Part shown: positions 17,014 to 25,279 of the stretch, one piece after another | Position numbering within the stretch: the first letter of the stretch is position 1 | How the letters are laid out: each line of letters starts with the position of its first letter | Origin: Rhodovulum tesquicola | GTDB taxonomy: Bacteria > Pseudomonadota > Alphaproteobacteria > Rhodobacterales > Rhodobacteraceae | Direction: 5' to 3' | DNA length: 64,000 nucleotides | Assembly: GCF_024128855.1 (NCBI RefSeq) | Contig: NZ_JAMYDV010000001.1 | Span: 290,972 to 354,971, forward strand | Made by a program: the position numbers and the translations under genes | The notes under the pieces: model-generated | Databases searched by the model: none | What the model saw: the letters and a program-made list of their open reading frames with translations, nothing else | Told to the model about the DNA's origin: nothing

Positions 17014-17889
17014 ATGCATGTCATCACCCTGCTGACCGCGCCCGCCCGTCCGGCGCTCGACCCTGCGGCACTCGAGGCGCTGCGCAATGTTTGGGGCGGG
17101 GGGGCGGTGCTCTGGCTGGCGCCCGGTGTGGCCGCCGAATTCCCGGTCGAGACGCTCCCCGGCAATTTCCGCGACATCTGGGCCGAGTTCCAGGCGCTGG
17201 GCGTCGATCTCGTGGCCCAGCCCGCCGAGGGGCGCCGGAAACGCATGCTGATCGCCGACATGGATTCCACCATGATCGGGCAGGAATGCATCGACGAACT
17301 CGCCGACGAGGCGGGAGTCGGCCCGCATGTGGCCGAGATCACCGCCCGCGCGATGAATGGCGAGCTCGATTTCGAAGGGGCGCTGCGCGAGCGCGTGGCC
17401 CTGCTCGCGGGCCTGCCTTCCGATGTGATCGACAAGGTTCTGTCCACCCGCATCACCCACACGCCCGGCGGCCGCGAGCTTGTCGCCACGATGAAGGCGA
17501 ATGGCGCGCATTGCGTGCTGGTCTCGGGCGGCTTCACCAGCTTCGCCGCGCGCGTCGCCGCCGATCTGGGCTTCGACGAATACCGGGCCAACACGCTTCT
17601 GGTCGAGGACGGAAAGCTCACCGGCAAGGTCGCCGAGCCGATCCTCGGCCGCGCGGCCAAGGTCTCGGCGCTCACCGGGATCTCCGCCCGGCTCGGGATC
17701 GGACCCGACCAGGTGATGGCCGTCGGCGACGGCGCGAACGATCTCGGCATGCTGGGGATCGCCGGGGCAGGCGTGGCGCTGCACGCCAAGCCCGCGGTCG
17801 CCGCGCAATGCGACATCCGCATCAACCATGGCGACCTGACCGCGCTGCTCCATATCCAGGGCTATGCAAAGGACGATTTCGCCGCCTGA
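17014..17889 (+). CDS. serB: Phosphoserine phosphatase
   Basis: HAD-family phosphatase that makes serine from phosphoserine, the last step of the pathway. 291 residues: an N-terminal ACT-like part, then the HAD core with DMDST (82-86, Asp82 the nucleophile), LVSGGFTSFA, a Lys in RAAKVSALT, and GDGANDLGML. With serC and serA on the other strand the whole route from 3-phosphoglycerate to serine lies in 4 kb. The divergent gap of 156 bases holds the serC leader and must also hold the serB start signals. Confidence 0.95.
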   Translation: MHVITLLTAPARPALDPAALEALRNVWGGGAVLWLAPGVAAEFPVETLPGNFRDIWAEFQALGVDLVAQPAEGRRKRMLIADMDSTMIGQECIDELADEAGVGPHVAEITARAMNGELDFEGALRERVALLAGLPSDVIDKVLSTRITHTPGGRELVATMKANGAHCVLVSGGFTSFAARVAADLGFDEYRANTLLVEDGKLTGKVAEPILGRAAKVSALTGISARLGIGPDQVMAVGDGANDLGMLGIAGAGVALHAKPAVAAQCDIRINHGDLTALLHIQGYAKDDFAA

Positions 17890-17920
17890 CCGGCCGGAAA
17901 GGCGCCAAGCCAAGCCGCCC

Positions 17921-18000
17921 CTGCCTTCTTCTGGCGTCAAATATCCCGGGGGTCCGGGGGCAGCGCCCCCCCCGGGTCGCCCTGGCGCCAGCCAGGGCGA
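17921..18000. repeat. Rhodobacter-type intergenic repeat with GC-rich hairpins
   Basis: Between convergent serB and arfB. It starts with CTTCTTCTGGCGTCAAATAT, continues with CCCGGGGGTCCGGGGGCAGC and GCCCCC (hairpin GGGGGC...GCCCCC), and ends with CGCCCTGG...CCAGGGCG. The first part matches the 3' half of the palindrome at 6.0 kb. Probably a scattered element acting as a two-way transcription end. Confidence 0.6.
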
Positions 18001-18021
18001 AACCCCTCCCGCACCCCGCGC

Positions 18022-18444
18022 TTAATCCTCCGGCGATACCCGCCCGCGCAGCGTCTTGACCTCGCCGCGCTCCTTCTTGGCCTTCACGCGGCGGCGCTTC
18101 GACCCCAGGCTGGGCCGCGTCGGCACCCGGCGTTTCGGCGGGTCCAGTGCCGTGCGGATCAGCTCGGCCAGCCGTTCGCGGGCAATCTCGCGGTTGCGCG
18201 CCTGGCTGCGGGTCTCTTCCACCCGGATCAGCACAGCCCCCTCCAGCGTCCAGCGCCGCCCGGCCAGCCGTTTCAGCCGCGCCTTGACCGGATCGGGCAG
18301 GTTCGGCGAGCGCGCCGCCTCGAAGCGCAGATCGACCGCGGTCGAGACCTTGTTCACGTTCTGCCCGCCCGGCCCCGACGCGCGCGAGAAGACCTCGGTC
18401 AGTTCCCAATCCTCGATCGCGATGTCGTCGGTGATGCGCAGCAT
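18022..18444 (-). CDS. arfB: Alternative ribosome-rescue factor B (peptidyl-tRNA hydrolase)
   Basis: Frees ribosomes stalled without a stop codon by hydrolysing peptidyl-tRNA. 140 residues. The catalytic GGQ is at 26-28 in FSRASGPGGQNVNKV, and the basic C-terminal tail that enters the mRNA channel is present (KRRRVKAKKERGEVKTLRGR). The start MLRITDDIAIEDWEL is the family start; the upstream in-frame extension has no similarity and crosses a terminator hairpin. Confidence 0.93.
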   Translation of the reverse strand: MLRITDDIAIEDWELTEVFSRASGPGGQNVNKVSTAVDLRFEAARSPNLPDPVKARLKRLAGRRWTLEGAVLIRVEETRSQARNREIARERLAELIRTALDPPKRRVPTRPSLGSKRRRVKAKKERGEVKTLRGRVSPED

Positions 18445-18475
18445 GCGGCAAGAGTGGGGCAGATCCCCGGAATTG

Positions 18476-18502
18476 GAAAGGGCCGCCCTTGCAGGCGGCC
18501 CC
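18476..18502 (-). terminator. Terminator of the small element upstream of arfB
   Basis: On the minus strand GGGCCGCC, six-base loop, GGCGGCCC, TTTCC. An 8-bp perfect stem with a short T run, 33 bases before arfB. It closes the unit that contains the 18-codon ORF, or attenuates transcription into arfB. Confidence 0.65.
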
Positions 18503-18509
18503 GAGAGCC

Positions 18510-18642
18510 AAGGAGATGGGCCGGTTAGAGCGACAGGCCCAATCGGAAGCGTCCAGCCTTCGGGGCTGCCCTCAGGCCACGGCCCTCCCGACTGTTCCAA
18601 CACCTCTCTCCAATCTCACTCTAGACACTGGACCACCTCCTT
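18510..18642 (-). promoter_or_regulatory. Shine-Dalgarno / anti-Shine-Dalgarno pair around the tiny ORF
   Basis: The ribosome site AAGGAGGTGG (18633-18642) is complementary over ten positions, one of them a G-U pair, to CCATCTCCTT (18510-18519) downstream of the same small ORF. The intervening RNA also forms local stems (CAGCC...GGCTG and GGGCC...GGCCC). The arrangement would let the RNA hide its own ribosome site. Confidence 0.5.
18572..18628 (-). CDS. Tiny ORF (18 codons) with a perfect Shine-Dalgarno
   Basis: A GTG start seven bases after AAAGGAGG, the best ribosome site in the whole window, opens an 18-residue basic peptide (VSRVRLERGVGTVGRAVA, first residue read as Met) and then TGA. 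It lies 70 bases after the transporter gene and before a terminator hairpin. Too short for homology by eye. It may be a leader peptide whose translation governs the downstream structure, a small protein, or part of a dual-function small RNA. The start, ribosome site and stop are read directly; the role is inference. Confidence 0.45.
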   Translation of the reverse strand: MSRVRLERGVGTVGRAVA

Positions 18643-18697
18643 TCTGCTGTTGCCGTTGAGACCAGCCTGCCACAGATTTGGTGTATGTCCAGTTAAT

Positions 18698-19324
18698 TCA
18701 CGCAACCTGTGCCGTCAGCCGCCCAACAATAAGGCGGAACGGGACCAATGCGATCAAGGCGAGGGCAAGTTTGACAGCCCAATCCGCCACCGCAAGCGAC
18801 ATCCAGAGCGGAACGACCGGCCCAAGCCCCAGCAGCGGCAGCGCCTCGTTCGCCCAGCCGACATCGTTCGCGGGCTCGATCACGCTCAGCCAGGCCGAGA
18901 AGGCGATGGTGAAGAACAGCGCCGTGTCCACGGTCGAGCCGATCAGCGTCGAGGCCAGCGGCGCACGCCACCAGCGCCCCTCGCGCAGCCGGTCGAACAC
19001 CGCCACGTCCAGAAGCTGCGCGGTCAGGAAGGCCAGGCCCGAGCCCAGCGCGATGCGCAGCGTCACCAGCGGGCCGAACTCGCCGGTGATCTGGGTGCCG
19101 ACAAACGAACAGGCCACCCCCACGACGAACCCCGTGAACACCACGCGCCGCGCCGCCGCCACCCCGTAGACGCGGTTCATCACGTCGGTGACAAGGAAGG
19201 CCAGCGGGTAGGTGAACGCACCCCAGGTCAGCCATTGGCCGAACAGGAATTGCACGAGGATGTTCGAGGCCACCACGATGGCGGCCATGGCAAGGATGCC
19301 GGGAAGCAGGCGGGTCATGGGCAT
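18698..19324 (-). CDS. Queuosine precursor transporter (VUT/YhhQ family)
   Basis: Inner-membrane protein that takes up queuosine precursors (7-cyano-7-deazaguanine) in E. coli YhhQ. 208 residues, about six hydrophobic segments, with the family parts PLAFLVTDVMNRVYG, GTQITGEFGPLVTLRIALGS and APLASTLIGSTVDTALFFT. The ATG for MPMTRLL has GGA five bases upstream; a second ATG two codons later is possible. The longer frame upstream has no similarity. Confidence 0.88.
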   Translation of the reverse strand: MPMTRLLPGILAMAAIVVASNILVQFLFGQWLTWGAFTYPLAFLVTDVMNRVYGVAAARRVVFTGFVVGVACSFVGTQITGEFGPLVTLRIALGSGLAFLTAQLLDVAVFDRLREGRWWRAPLASTLIGSTVDTALFFTIAFSAWLSVIEPANDVGWANEALPLLGLGPVVPLWMSLAVADWAVKLALALIALVPFRLIVGRLTAQVA

Positions 19325-19816
19325 GTGTTCCGTTTTGGCAAGGTCGCGGAGACTTGGCCCGCCGGTCTGCGGCGGACGCGGTTTCCTAGCCCTCTTCCGG
19401 CGCTCTGACAATCCGGTATTCGAAGATCTCGTTGCGCCGAAGGGCAAGGCCGGTGCGTCGGCCACCAGCGCCAGCCGGGCCGCACCACCCGCGCGCCCAG
19501 GCCGAAAGAGCTTTCTTGCCGACCCGCCGATATCTCCGGCAGCACCGCCTCGCTGCGAAACCTGATCGGTGCCGCGGCCCCCCTTTCGAGAAGGTGGAAC
19601 CGGCCACCCGGTCCGAAGCCCGCCGCGACGGGATTGACCCGGTCGCGCGCGATCAGGCTGAAGGAATGCACCCGGCCTTTGCCCGCATGCGCGTCCACCG
19701 CAGTTCCGTGCCTCCCGATCCGCGGCGGCGGCACGAAGCGGCAAACCGGCCCGCCACCCGCATCGACAATCGCCCCTGCCAGCCCACAAGGCGCAGCAAT
19801 GGCCCCGGCGCCGGGC
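19325..19816. other. Gene-poor stretch, possible decayed coding sequence on the minus strand
   Basis: A 492-base stretch between mepA and the transporter. On the minus strand one frame (about 19740 down to 19540) has gene-like third-position GC and reads DAHAGKGRVHSFSLIARDRV onward. Another frame ends the region as LRRNEIFEYRIVRAPEEG, then stop near 19386. The two are joined only by a shift of frame. I do not recognise either. It may be a frameshifted pseudogene or chance open frames; no RNA gene is seen. Confidence 0.3.
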
Positions 19817-20710
19817 TCAGTCCGCGGCCAGAACGCTGCGGCACTGGGCGGGCAGGTCGGCCATGGTGAACTCGCGCGGGTGGCGCTCTTTCGGGGCAGG
19901 GGGTGGTTTCGTGCCGGGCCGCGCCTTGGGCGGGTCGAGATATTCTGTCACCCACCATGTCAGCGTCTCGTCGCAGCCGTTCCCGCCCCTGGACAGGTCA
20001 GCTACCGTGGGGCGCTGGGTTTCGCAATGCCGATCCCCCGCGGGGCATTTCAGGCGGACGTGGAAATGGGTGTCATGCCCGTAAAGCGGCCGGATCTTCT
20101 GAAGCCAGGGGGTATCGGCCCGGGTCGCGGTCTTGCACAGCTCGATCTTGACGGGGGGCGTCACGAAGATGCGGTCCACCGCCGGATCCATCGCCGCGGC
20201 CCGCAGGATCGCCGCATGCGCGCGGGTATAGTTCCCGTTCACCCGGCGCTGATCCTGGCTGCGCACCGAGATCGAGGATATCTTCTCACGCTCGGCCCGG
20301 CTCAGGTTCAGCCGCCGGGGTGGCAGCATCCAGATGTCGATATCCAGCCCGATCTGGTGCGAGGAATGGCCCGATGTCATCGGCCCGCCGCGCGGCTGGC
20401 TGATATCGCCGATGTAAAGCCCCGGCCAGCCGTAGCGCGTGGCCTCGGCGCTGAACCGGCGGATGAAGGCGATGGTTTCGGGATGGCCCCAGTTGCGGTT
20501 GCGCGACAGCCGCATCGCCTGCCATGTCGGCCCCGTCTCGGGCAGTTCGACCAGCCCGGCCGCACAGCCCCGCGCATAGCTGCCGATTGCGGCGGGCTGC
20601 TGCGCCGAAGGGCGCGCCTTTGCGCCGAACAGCGCGCTTGCATTGGGCTCGGCCGCGGCCGGGGCTGCCAGCGCCAGCCCCAGGATCAGCCCGGTCAGGA
20701 TGCGTGCCAT
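19817..20710 (-). CDS. mepA: Penicillin-insensitive murein endopeptidase MepA
   Basis: Periplasmic LAS metallopeptidase that cuts D-Ala-mDAP crosslinks in peptidoglycan. 297 residues. A signal peptide (MARILTGLILGLALAAPAAA) precedes the domain. Zinc ligands fall in SGHSSHQIGLDIDIW and YGHDTHFHVRLKCP, with several paired cysteines typical of the family. GGGAGG lies before the ATG. It overlaps the end of the MFS gene by 16 bases and is therefore co-expressed with it. This raises the possibility that the permease handles wall fragments, but that is only inference. Confidence 0.93.
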   Translation of the reverse strand: MARILTGLILGLALAAPAAAEPNASALFGAKARPSAQQPAAIGSYARGCAAGLVELPETGPTWQAMRLSRNRNWGHPETIAFIRRFSAEATRYGWPGLYIGDISQPRGGPMTSGHSSHQIGLDIDIWMLPPRRLNLSRAEREKISSISVRSQDQRRVNGNYTRAHAAILRAAAMDPAVDRIFVTPPVKIELCKTATRADTPWLQKIRPLYGHDTHFHVRLKCPAGDRHCETQRPTVADLSRGGNGCDETLTWWVTEYLDPPKARPGTKPPPAPKERHPREFTMADLPAQCRSVLAAD

Positions 20711-22047
20711 CTGTCCTCCCGTTCGCCATCTGCCCGCACGAAGACTAGCAGACCGAGGCCGATCAGGAAAAGCACAACCAGGGGTGTAATGCCCGCCTGC
20801 TGGCTTCCGGTCAGGTCCGTCGTGATCCCGATGGCCAGCGGCGCAACGAAGGCGGTCGCCTTGCCCGCCAGTGCGTAAAGGCCGAAGGACTCGGTCATCC
20901 GCGCCGGGTTCGCCTGCAGAACCATCATCGTGCGGCTGGCCGCCTGCAAGGCCCCGCCCGACGCCCCGATGATCGCCCCCAGCACATAGAAGGCGATGTC
21001 GGGCAGGTTCGAGCCGGGCGGCACGGCAATGCCGAAAACGCTCTCGCGCGAGATCAGGATCACCCCGATCGCGACCAGCGTCAGCAGGACCACGTTGAAA
21101 CCGATCACGGGTTTCGGCCCGAAGCGTTGATCGGCAACGCCCCCCACCCATGAGAACACCGCTGCCGAGATCACGGCCAGGATGCCGAATATCCCGACAT
21201 CGACCACCGACCAGCCCAGCACCCCCGCCGCATAGATGCCGCCAAAGACATAGATGCCGTTCAGCGCGTCGCGGTAGAACATCGACGAGCCCAGATAGGC
21301 CAGAAGGCTGGGCGTGCGCGGCAGGTGCATCAGCGTCCTGCGCAACTCGGGCAGGCAGCTGGCCAGCGATTCGCGCAGCGTGGCCACGGGCGGGGTGCGC
21401 GGCACCCGGACCCACAGGAAGAACGGCACCATGAACAGGGCATACCACAGCGCCACGAACGGCCCGACAAAGCGCGTGCCCTCGCGCGTCTCGGGATCGA
21501 GCCCCAGGATGGGCGCCTGCCCCAGCAGCGTCCTGCCCTCGGCATTCTCGGCGAACAGCGCCAGCATCGCGACCAGCGCAAGCAGCCCGCCGACATAGCC
21601 GAACGCCCAGCCGGTGCCCGAGATGCGGCCAAGCTGGTTGCGCGGCCCCAGATCGGGCAGCAACGCGTTGGTGAAGATCGTCGCGAACTCCATCCCCACA
21701 AGGCCAAGCCCGAACAGGAACAGGATCAGCGGCAGGCTGAAGGTCTCGGGATGGGCCAGCCACAGCCCCCCCGCGCCCAGGACATAACAGGCCGAGAACA
21801 GCAGGATCCAGGGCATCCGGTGCCCGCTCTTGTCGGCGATCGCGCCCAGGATCGGGGCCAGCACCGCGATCACGATGCCCGCCGCGCCGACGCCATAGCC
21901 CCAGGCCGCCTGCGCCGCGCTGCCGTCGCCCAGCAATTCCTTGACATAGGGCGCGAATATGAAGGTCAGCAGCAGCGTCGCATAGGGCTGCGAGGCCCAG
22001 TCGAAGAACCACCAGCCCCAGATCCGCCGCCTTGCCGCGCCATCCAT
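20695..22047 (-). CDS. MFS permease of the UMF1 (YxiO/Atg22-like) type
   Basis: Inner-membrane transporter with about 12 helices. 450 residues. Family cues are the start IWGWWFFDWASQPY, APYVKELLG, GAIADKSGHRMPW as the A-motif-like loop, and NALLPDLGPRNQLGRISG. Substrate unknown. Its stop lies inside the mepA start region, so the two form one unit with the permease first. Confidence 0.88.
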   Translation of the reverse strand: MDGAARRRIWGWWFFDWASQPYATLLLTFIFAPYVKELLGDGSAAQAAWGYGVGAAGIVIAVLAPILGAIADKSGHRMPWILLFSACYVLGAGGLWLAHPETFSLPLILFLFGLGLVGMEFATIFTNALLPDLGPRNQLGRISGTGWAFGYVGGLLALVAMLALFAENAEGRTLLGQAPILGLDPETREGTRFVGPFVALWYALFMVPFFLWVRVPRTPPVATLRESLASCLPELRRTLMHLPRTPSLLAYLGSSMFYRDALNGIYVFGGIYAAGVLGWSVVDVGIFGILAVISAAVFSWVGGVADQRFGPKPVIGFNVVLLTLVAIGVILISRESVFGIAVPPGSNLPDIAFYVLGAIIGASGGALQAASRTMMVLQANPARMTESFGLYALAGKATAFVAPLAIGITTDLTGSQQAGITPLVVLFLIGLGLLVFVRADGEREDRWHAS

Positions 22048-22122
22048 ACGCCTGCCCCCGTCCTGCGATTTTCCGCATAAGACAGGGGAAATGACGGGTG
22101 CGCAACTCTGCTGCGGGTTGCC

Positions 22123-22656
22123 TCAGTCAGCCATCGGCGGCCAGGGGCGATGTGCCTCGGCGGCGATCCACTCCGACACCCAGCCCGGCAGCGGCGGCGA
22201 AGCGGTCACCCGCCCCATCGCCTCCATCACGCGCGCGGGCGCCACGATGCCCTTCGCATCCGTCACGGCCGAGCGGTAAAGCGCGTGATTGCAGCATTCC
22301 TCGCCGCGCCACATGCCCTGTTCGATATAGATGAACCGCGCATCCCAGCCGACGCAGCGGCTGCGAATCTGGAAGCGGTCGAACATCCGGACGCGCCGCC
22401 GGTAGCGCACCGTCACCCCCGCCATGGTCAGCCCCCAGCCCTGTTCGCGCAGCGCCCCGATCAACCCCACCCGTTTCGCCAGCGGCAGCCGCCCCAGATC
22501 CAGCAGCGTCAGCGTGCGCCCGTTGTTCAGCTCCATCCACGGGTCCAGATCCCAGGGCCAGCACATGTGATGCGAGACATGGGTGCCCGTCAGCGGCAGC
22601 GGCGCCGCGTTGCGGTGAACGTGGAATTGCTTGGCGAGACGCAGAAAGGGATACAT
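22123..22656 (-). CDS. Thioesterase-like (hotdog) protein
   Basis: 177 residues with the pattern of acyl-CoA thioesterase-like proteins of the THEM6/DSCD75 group: DLDPWMELNNGRTLTLLDLG near residue 60, GVTVRYRRRVRMFDRF, and DARFIYIEQGMWRGEECC. The MELNNGR motif is in the place of the usual hotdog MNNA. It probably hydrolyses or binds an acyl-thioester; the substrate cannot be told. The start MYPFLRLAKQFH was preferred although the ribosome site is weak. Confidence 0.78.
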   Translation of the reverse strand: MYPFLRLAKQFHVHRNAAPLPLTGTHVSHHMCWPWDLDPWMELNNGRTLTLLDLGRLPLAKRVGLIGALREQGWGLTMAGVTVRYRRRVRMFDRFQIRSRCVGWDARFIYIEQGMWRGEECCNHALYRSAVTDAKGIVAPARVMEAMGRVTASPPLPGWVSEWIAAEAHRPWPPMAD

Positions 22657-22791
22657 CGGCAGGCTCCGGTCGGGCGGGGGCTGCCTCGCGCGGCGGGCGC
22701 CGGGCGTCAAGGGAAAACGCGGCGTCATGGCGGTTGCGCCGGGCGCCCGCCCGGATTACCTGTCGGAAAACCCGATCCGGAAGGCCCTGAC

Positions 22792-23085
22792 ATGGTGATG
22801 GCGATCTTTGCGTTGTTGAAACTGATCCTGGACGTCGTGTTCTTCATCATGATCGTCCACATCATCCTCAGCTGGCTGATCTCGTTTCAGGTGCTCAACA
22901 CGCGCCAGCCGGTGGTGATGCAGATCTGGGACGGGCTGTCGCGCCTGCTTGAACCGGTCTATGGCCCGATCCGGCGCATCCTGCCCAATACCGGCGCGCT
23001 CGACCTGTCGCCGCTGGTCGTCTTCGTGATCGTGATCGCGCTGCGCGACATCCTTCTGCCCACGCTCGCCTCGGCCTTCTATTAA
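22792..23085 (+). CDS. YggT-family membrane protein
   Basis: 97 residues, two YggT-type hydrophobic segments with the conserved IILSWLISFQVLNTRQP and LLEPVYGPIRRILPNTGALD, then a last helix (LSPLVVFVIVIALRDILLP). In other bacteria the family is tied to cell shape, division or osmotic tolerance, without a settled function. It stands 90 bases before recQ on the same strand. Confidence 0.88.
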   Translation: MVMAIFALLKLILDVVFFIMIVHIILSWLISFQVLNTRQPVVMQIWDGLSRLLEPVYGPIRRILPNTGALDLSPLVVFVIVIALRDILLPTLASAFY

Positions 23086-23175
23086 GGCCGCGCCGCGCCC
23101 TTGGGCTTGTCCCGGCCGCCCCGCTATGGGAAGGTCGGGCAAAACGAGCGGTAATCCGAGCATCCCAAGGGGACA

Positions 23176-25221
23176 ATGGCCTCAGCCCACGACCTTCTGT
23201 CGTCCGTGTTCGGATTCGACGCCTTCCGGCCGGGCCAGCAAGAGATCGTGGCCGCCGTCGCGGCGGGGCGGAACACGCTGGCGATCATGCCGACCGGCGG
23301 GGGCAAGTCGCTCTGCTTCCAGTTGCCCGCGCTGCTGCGCGAGGGCGTGACGGTCGTCATCTCGCCGCTGATCGCGCTGATGCGCGACCAGGTGCGCGGG
23401 CTGGCCGAGGCGGGCGTGGCCGCGGGCGCGCTGACCTCCGGCAATACCGAGGACGAAACCCGCGAGGTCTTTGCCGCGCTGGATGCCGGGGCGCTGAAAC
23501 TTCTCTACATGGCGCCCGAACGGCTGGCCTCGGCCGGCACGGTCAACCTGTTGCGGCGGATCGGCGTGGGGCTGATCGCGGTGGACGAGGCGCATTGCGT
23601 CAGCCAGTGGGGCCATGATTTCCGCCCCGACTACCTGCGCATCGGCGAGTTGCGCCGCGCGCTGGGCGTGCCGCTGGCGGCCTTTACCGCGACGGCGGAT
23701 GCCGAAACCCGCGACGAGATCGTGGCGCGGCTGTTCGACGGGGTTGCACCGCAGACCTTCCTGCGCGGCTTCGACCGGCCGAACATCCACCTCGCCTTTG
23801 CCCCCAAGGACCAGCCGCGCCGCCAGATCCTGGCCTTTGCCGCCGCCCGCCGCGGCCAGTCGGGCATCGTCTATTGCGCGACCCGCGCCAAGACCGAAAG
23901 CCTGGCCGCCGCGCTGGCGCAGGCGGGACATGCCGCCTGCGCCTATCACGGCGGGATGGAGGCCGGGCCGCGCCGGGATGTCGAGGCGCGGTTCCAGACC
24001 GAGGACGGGCTGATCGTGGTGGCCACCGTCGCCTTCGGCATGGGTATCGACAAGCCCGATATCCGCTGGGTGGCCCATGCAGACCTGCCGAAATCCATCG
24101 AATCCTACTACCAGGAAATCGGCCGCGCGGGCCGCGACGGTGCCCCGGCCGAGACGCTGACGCTGTATGGCGCCGACGACATCCGCCTGCGCCGCACCCA
24201 GATCGACGAAAGCCCCGCGCCGCCCGAACGCCGCGCCGCCGATCACGCCCGGCTGAACGCGCTTCTGGGTCTGGCCGAGGCACCGTTCTGCCGCCGCCAG
24301 ACGCTGCTGCGCTATTTCGGCGAGGCCGCGCTGGAACCCTGCGGCCATTGCGACCTCTGCGACAGCCCGCCCGAGCGGTTCGACGCCACCGAGGCCGTGC
24401 GCAAGGCGCTGTCGGCGATGCTGCGCACGGGCGAAAGCTTCGGCACCCAGCACCTGATCGACATCCTGACAGGGACCGCAACCGACAAGATCCGCGCCCG
24501 CGGCCATGACCGGTTGCCCACCTTCGGCGTGGGGCGCGAATTCGACCGCCGCGGCTGGCAGGCGGTGTTCCGCCAGATGATGGGCCGCGATCTGGTCCGC
24601 CCCGATCCCGATCGCCACGGCGCGCTGCGCATGATGGACGCCGCCCGCCCGATCCTGAAGGGCGAGGCCGCGATCGAGCTGCGCCGCGACACCATCGCCG
24701 CCGAGAAATCGCGTCCCGCGGTCAAGGCGCTGGTCTCCGACGAGGACGCGCCGCTTCTGTCCGCGCTCAAGGCGAAACGCCGCGCGCTGGCCGAGGCCGC
24801 AGGCGTGCCCGCCTATATCATCTTCACCGACCGCACCCTGATCGAGATGGCCGAGAAACGCCCCGAAACGCTGGACGCGATGGCGCGGATCGGCGGCGTG
24901 GGCGCGACCAAGCTCGACCGCTACGGCGCGGCATTCCTCGAGGTGATCGCCGGGGCGGCCGAACGGCCCCATCCGGCACGGCTGCGGCTGGCGGGGCGCG
25001 AAGCGGGCGAAATCTTCGACCGGCTGATGGAGGTGCAGCGCGATCTGAGCCGCGGCGCGGACGGCACCGGGAAATTCCTGTCCTGCCCCCACACCACGCT
25101 GCGCCACATCGCCGAACGCCGCCCCGCCAGCATCGAGGACATGGCCCGCCTGCCCGGCATGGGTCCGGCCAAGGCCGACCGCTTCGGCCCCGCCTTCCTT
25201 CAGGTGCTGGCCGGGGAGTAA
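23176..25221 (+). CDS. recQ: ATP-dependent DNA helicase RecQ with two HRDC domains
   Basis: 3'-5' superfamily 2 helicase in recombination and fork repair. 681 residues. Walker A PTGGGKS has Lys44, DEAH is at 137-140 in VDEAHCVSQWGHDFRPDY, motif VI is in QEIGRAGRDG, and the zinc-binding cysteines are in CRRQTLLRYF...CGHCDLC near 372-395. After the winged-helix part there are two HRDC-like repeats, about 518-595 and 606-680, each ending with a similar helix-hairpin (GGVGATKLDRYG and PGMGPAKADRFG). E. coli RecQ has one; tandem copies occur in some other bacteria. Confidence 0.95.
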   Translation: MASAHDLLSSVFGFDAFRPGQQEIVAAVAAGRNTLAIMPTGGGKSLCFQLPALLREGVTVVISPLIALMRDQVRGLAEAGVAAGALTSGNTEDETREVFAALDAGALKLLYMAPERLASAGTVNLLRRIGVGLIAVDEAHCVSQWGHDFRPDYLRIGELRRALGVPLAAFTATADAETRDEIVARLFDGVAPQTFLRGFDRPNIHLAFAPKDQPRRQILAFAAARRGQSGIVYCATRAKTESLAAALAQAGHAACAYHGGMEAGPRRDVEARFQTEDGLIVVATVAFGMGIDKPDIRWVAHADLPKSIESYYQEIGRAGRDGAPAETLTLYGADDIRLRRTQIDESPAPPERRAADHARLNALLGLAEAPFCRRQTLLRYFGEAALEPCGHCDLCDSPPERFDATEAVRKALSAMLRTGESFGTQHLIDILTGTATDKIRARGHDRLPTFGVGREFDRRGWQAVFRQMMGRDLVRPDPDRHGALRMMDAARPILKGEAAIELRRDTIAAEKSRPAVKALVSDEDAPLLSALKAKRRALAEAAGVPAYIIFTDRTLIEMAEKRPETLDAMARIGGVGATKLDRYGAAFLEVIAGAAERPHPARLRLAGREAGEIFDRLMEVQRDLSRGADGTGKFLSCPHTTLRHIAERRPASIEDMARLPGMGPAKADRFGPAFLQVLAGE

Positions 25222-25279
25222 GGCTGGACGGCACGGGCCCGTCTGCTATCTGTGCTGCCGGTTTCGGAAAAGGCTTCTC

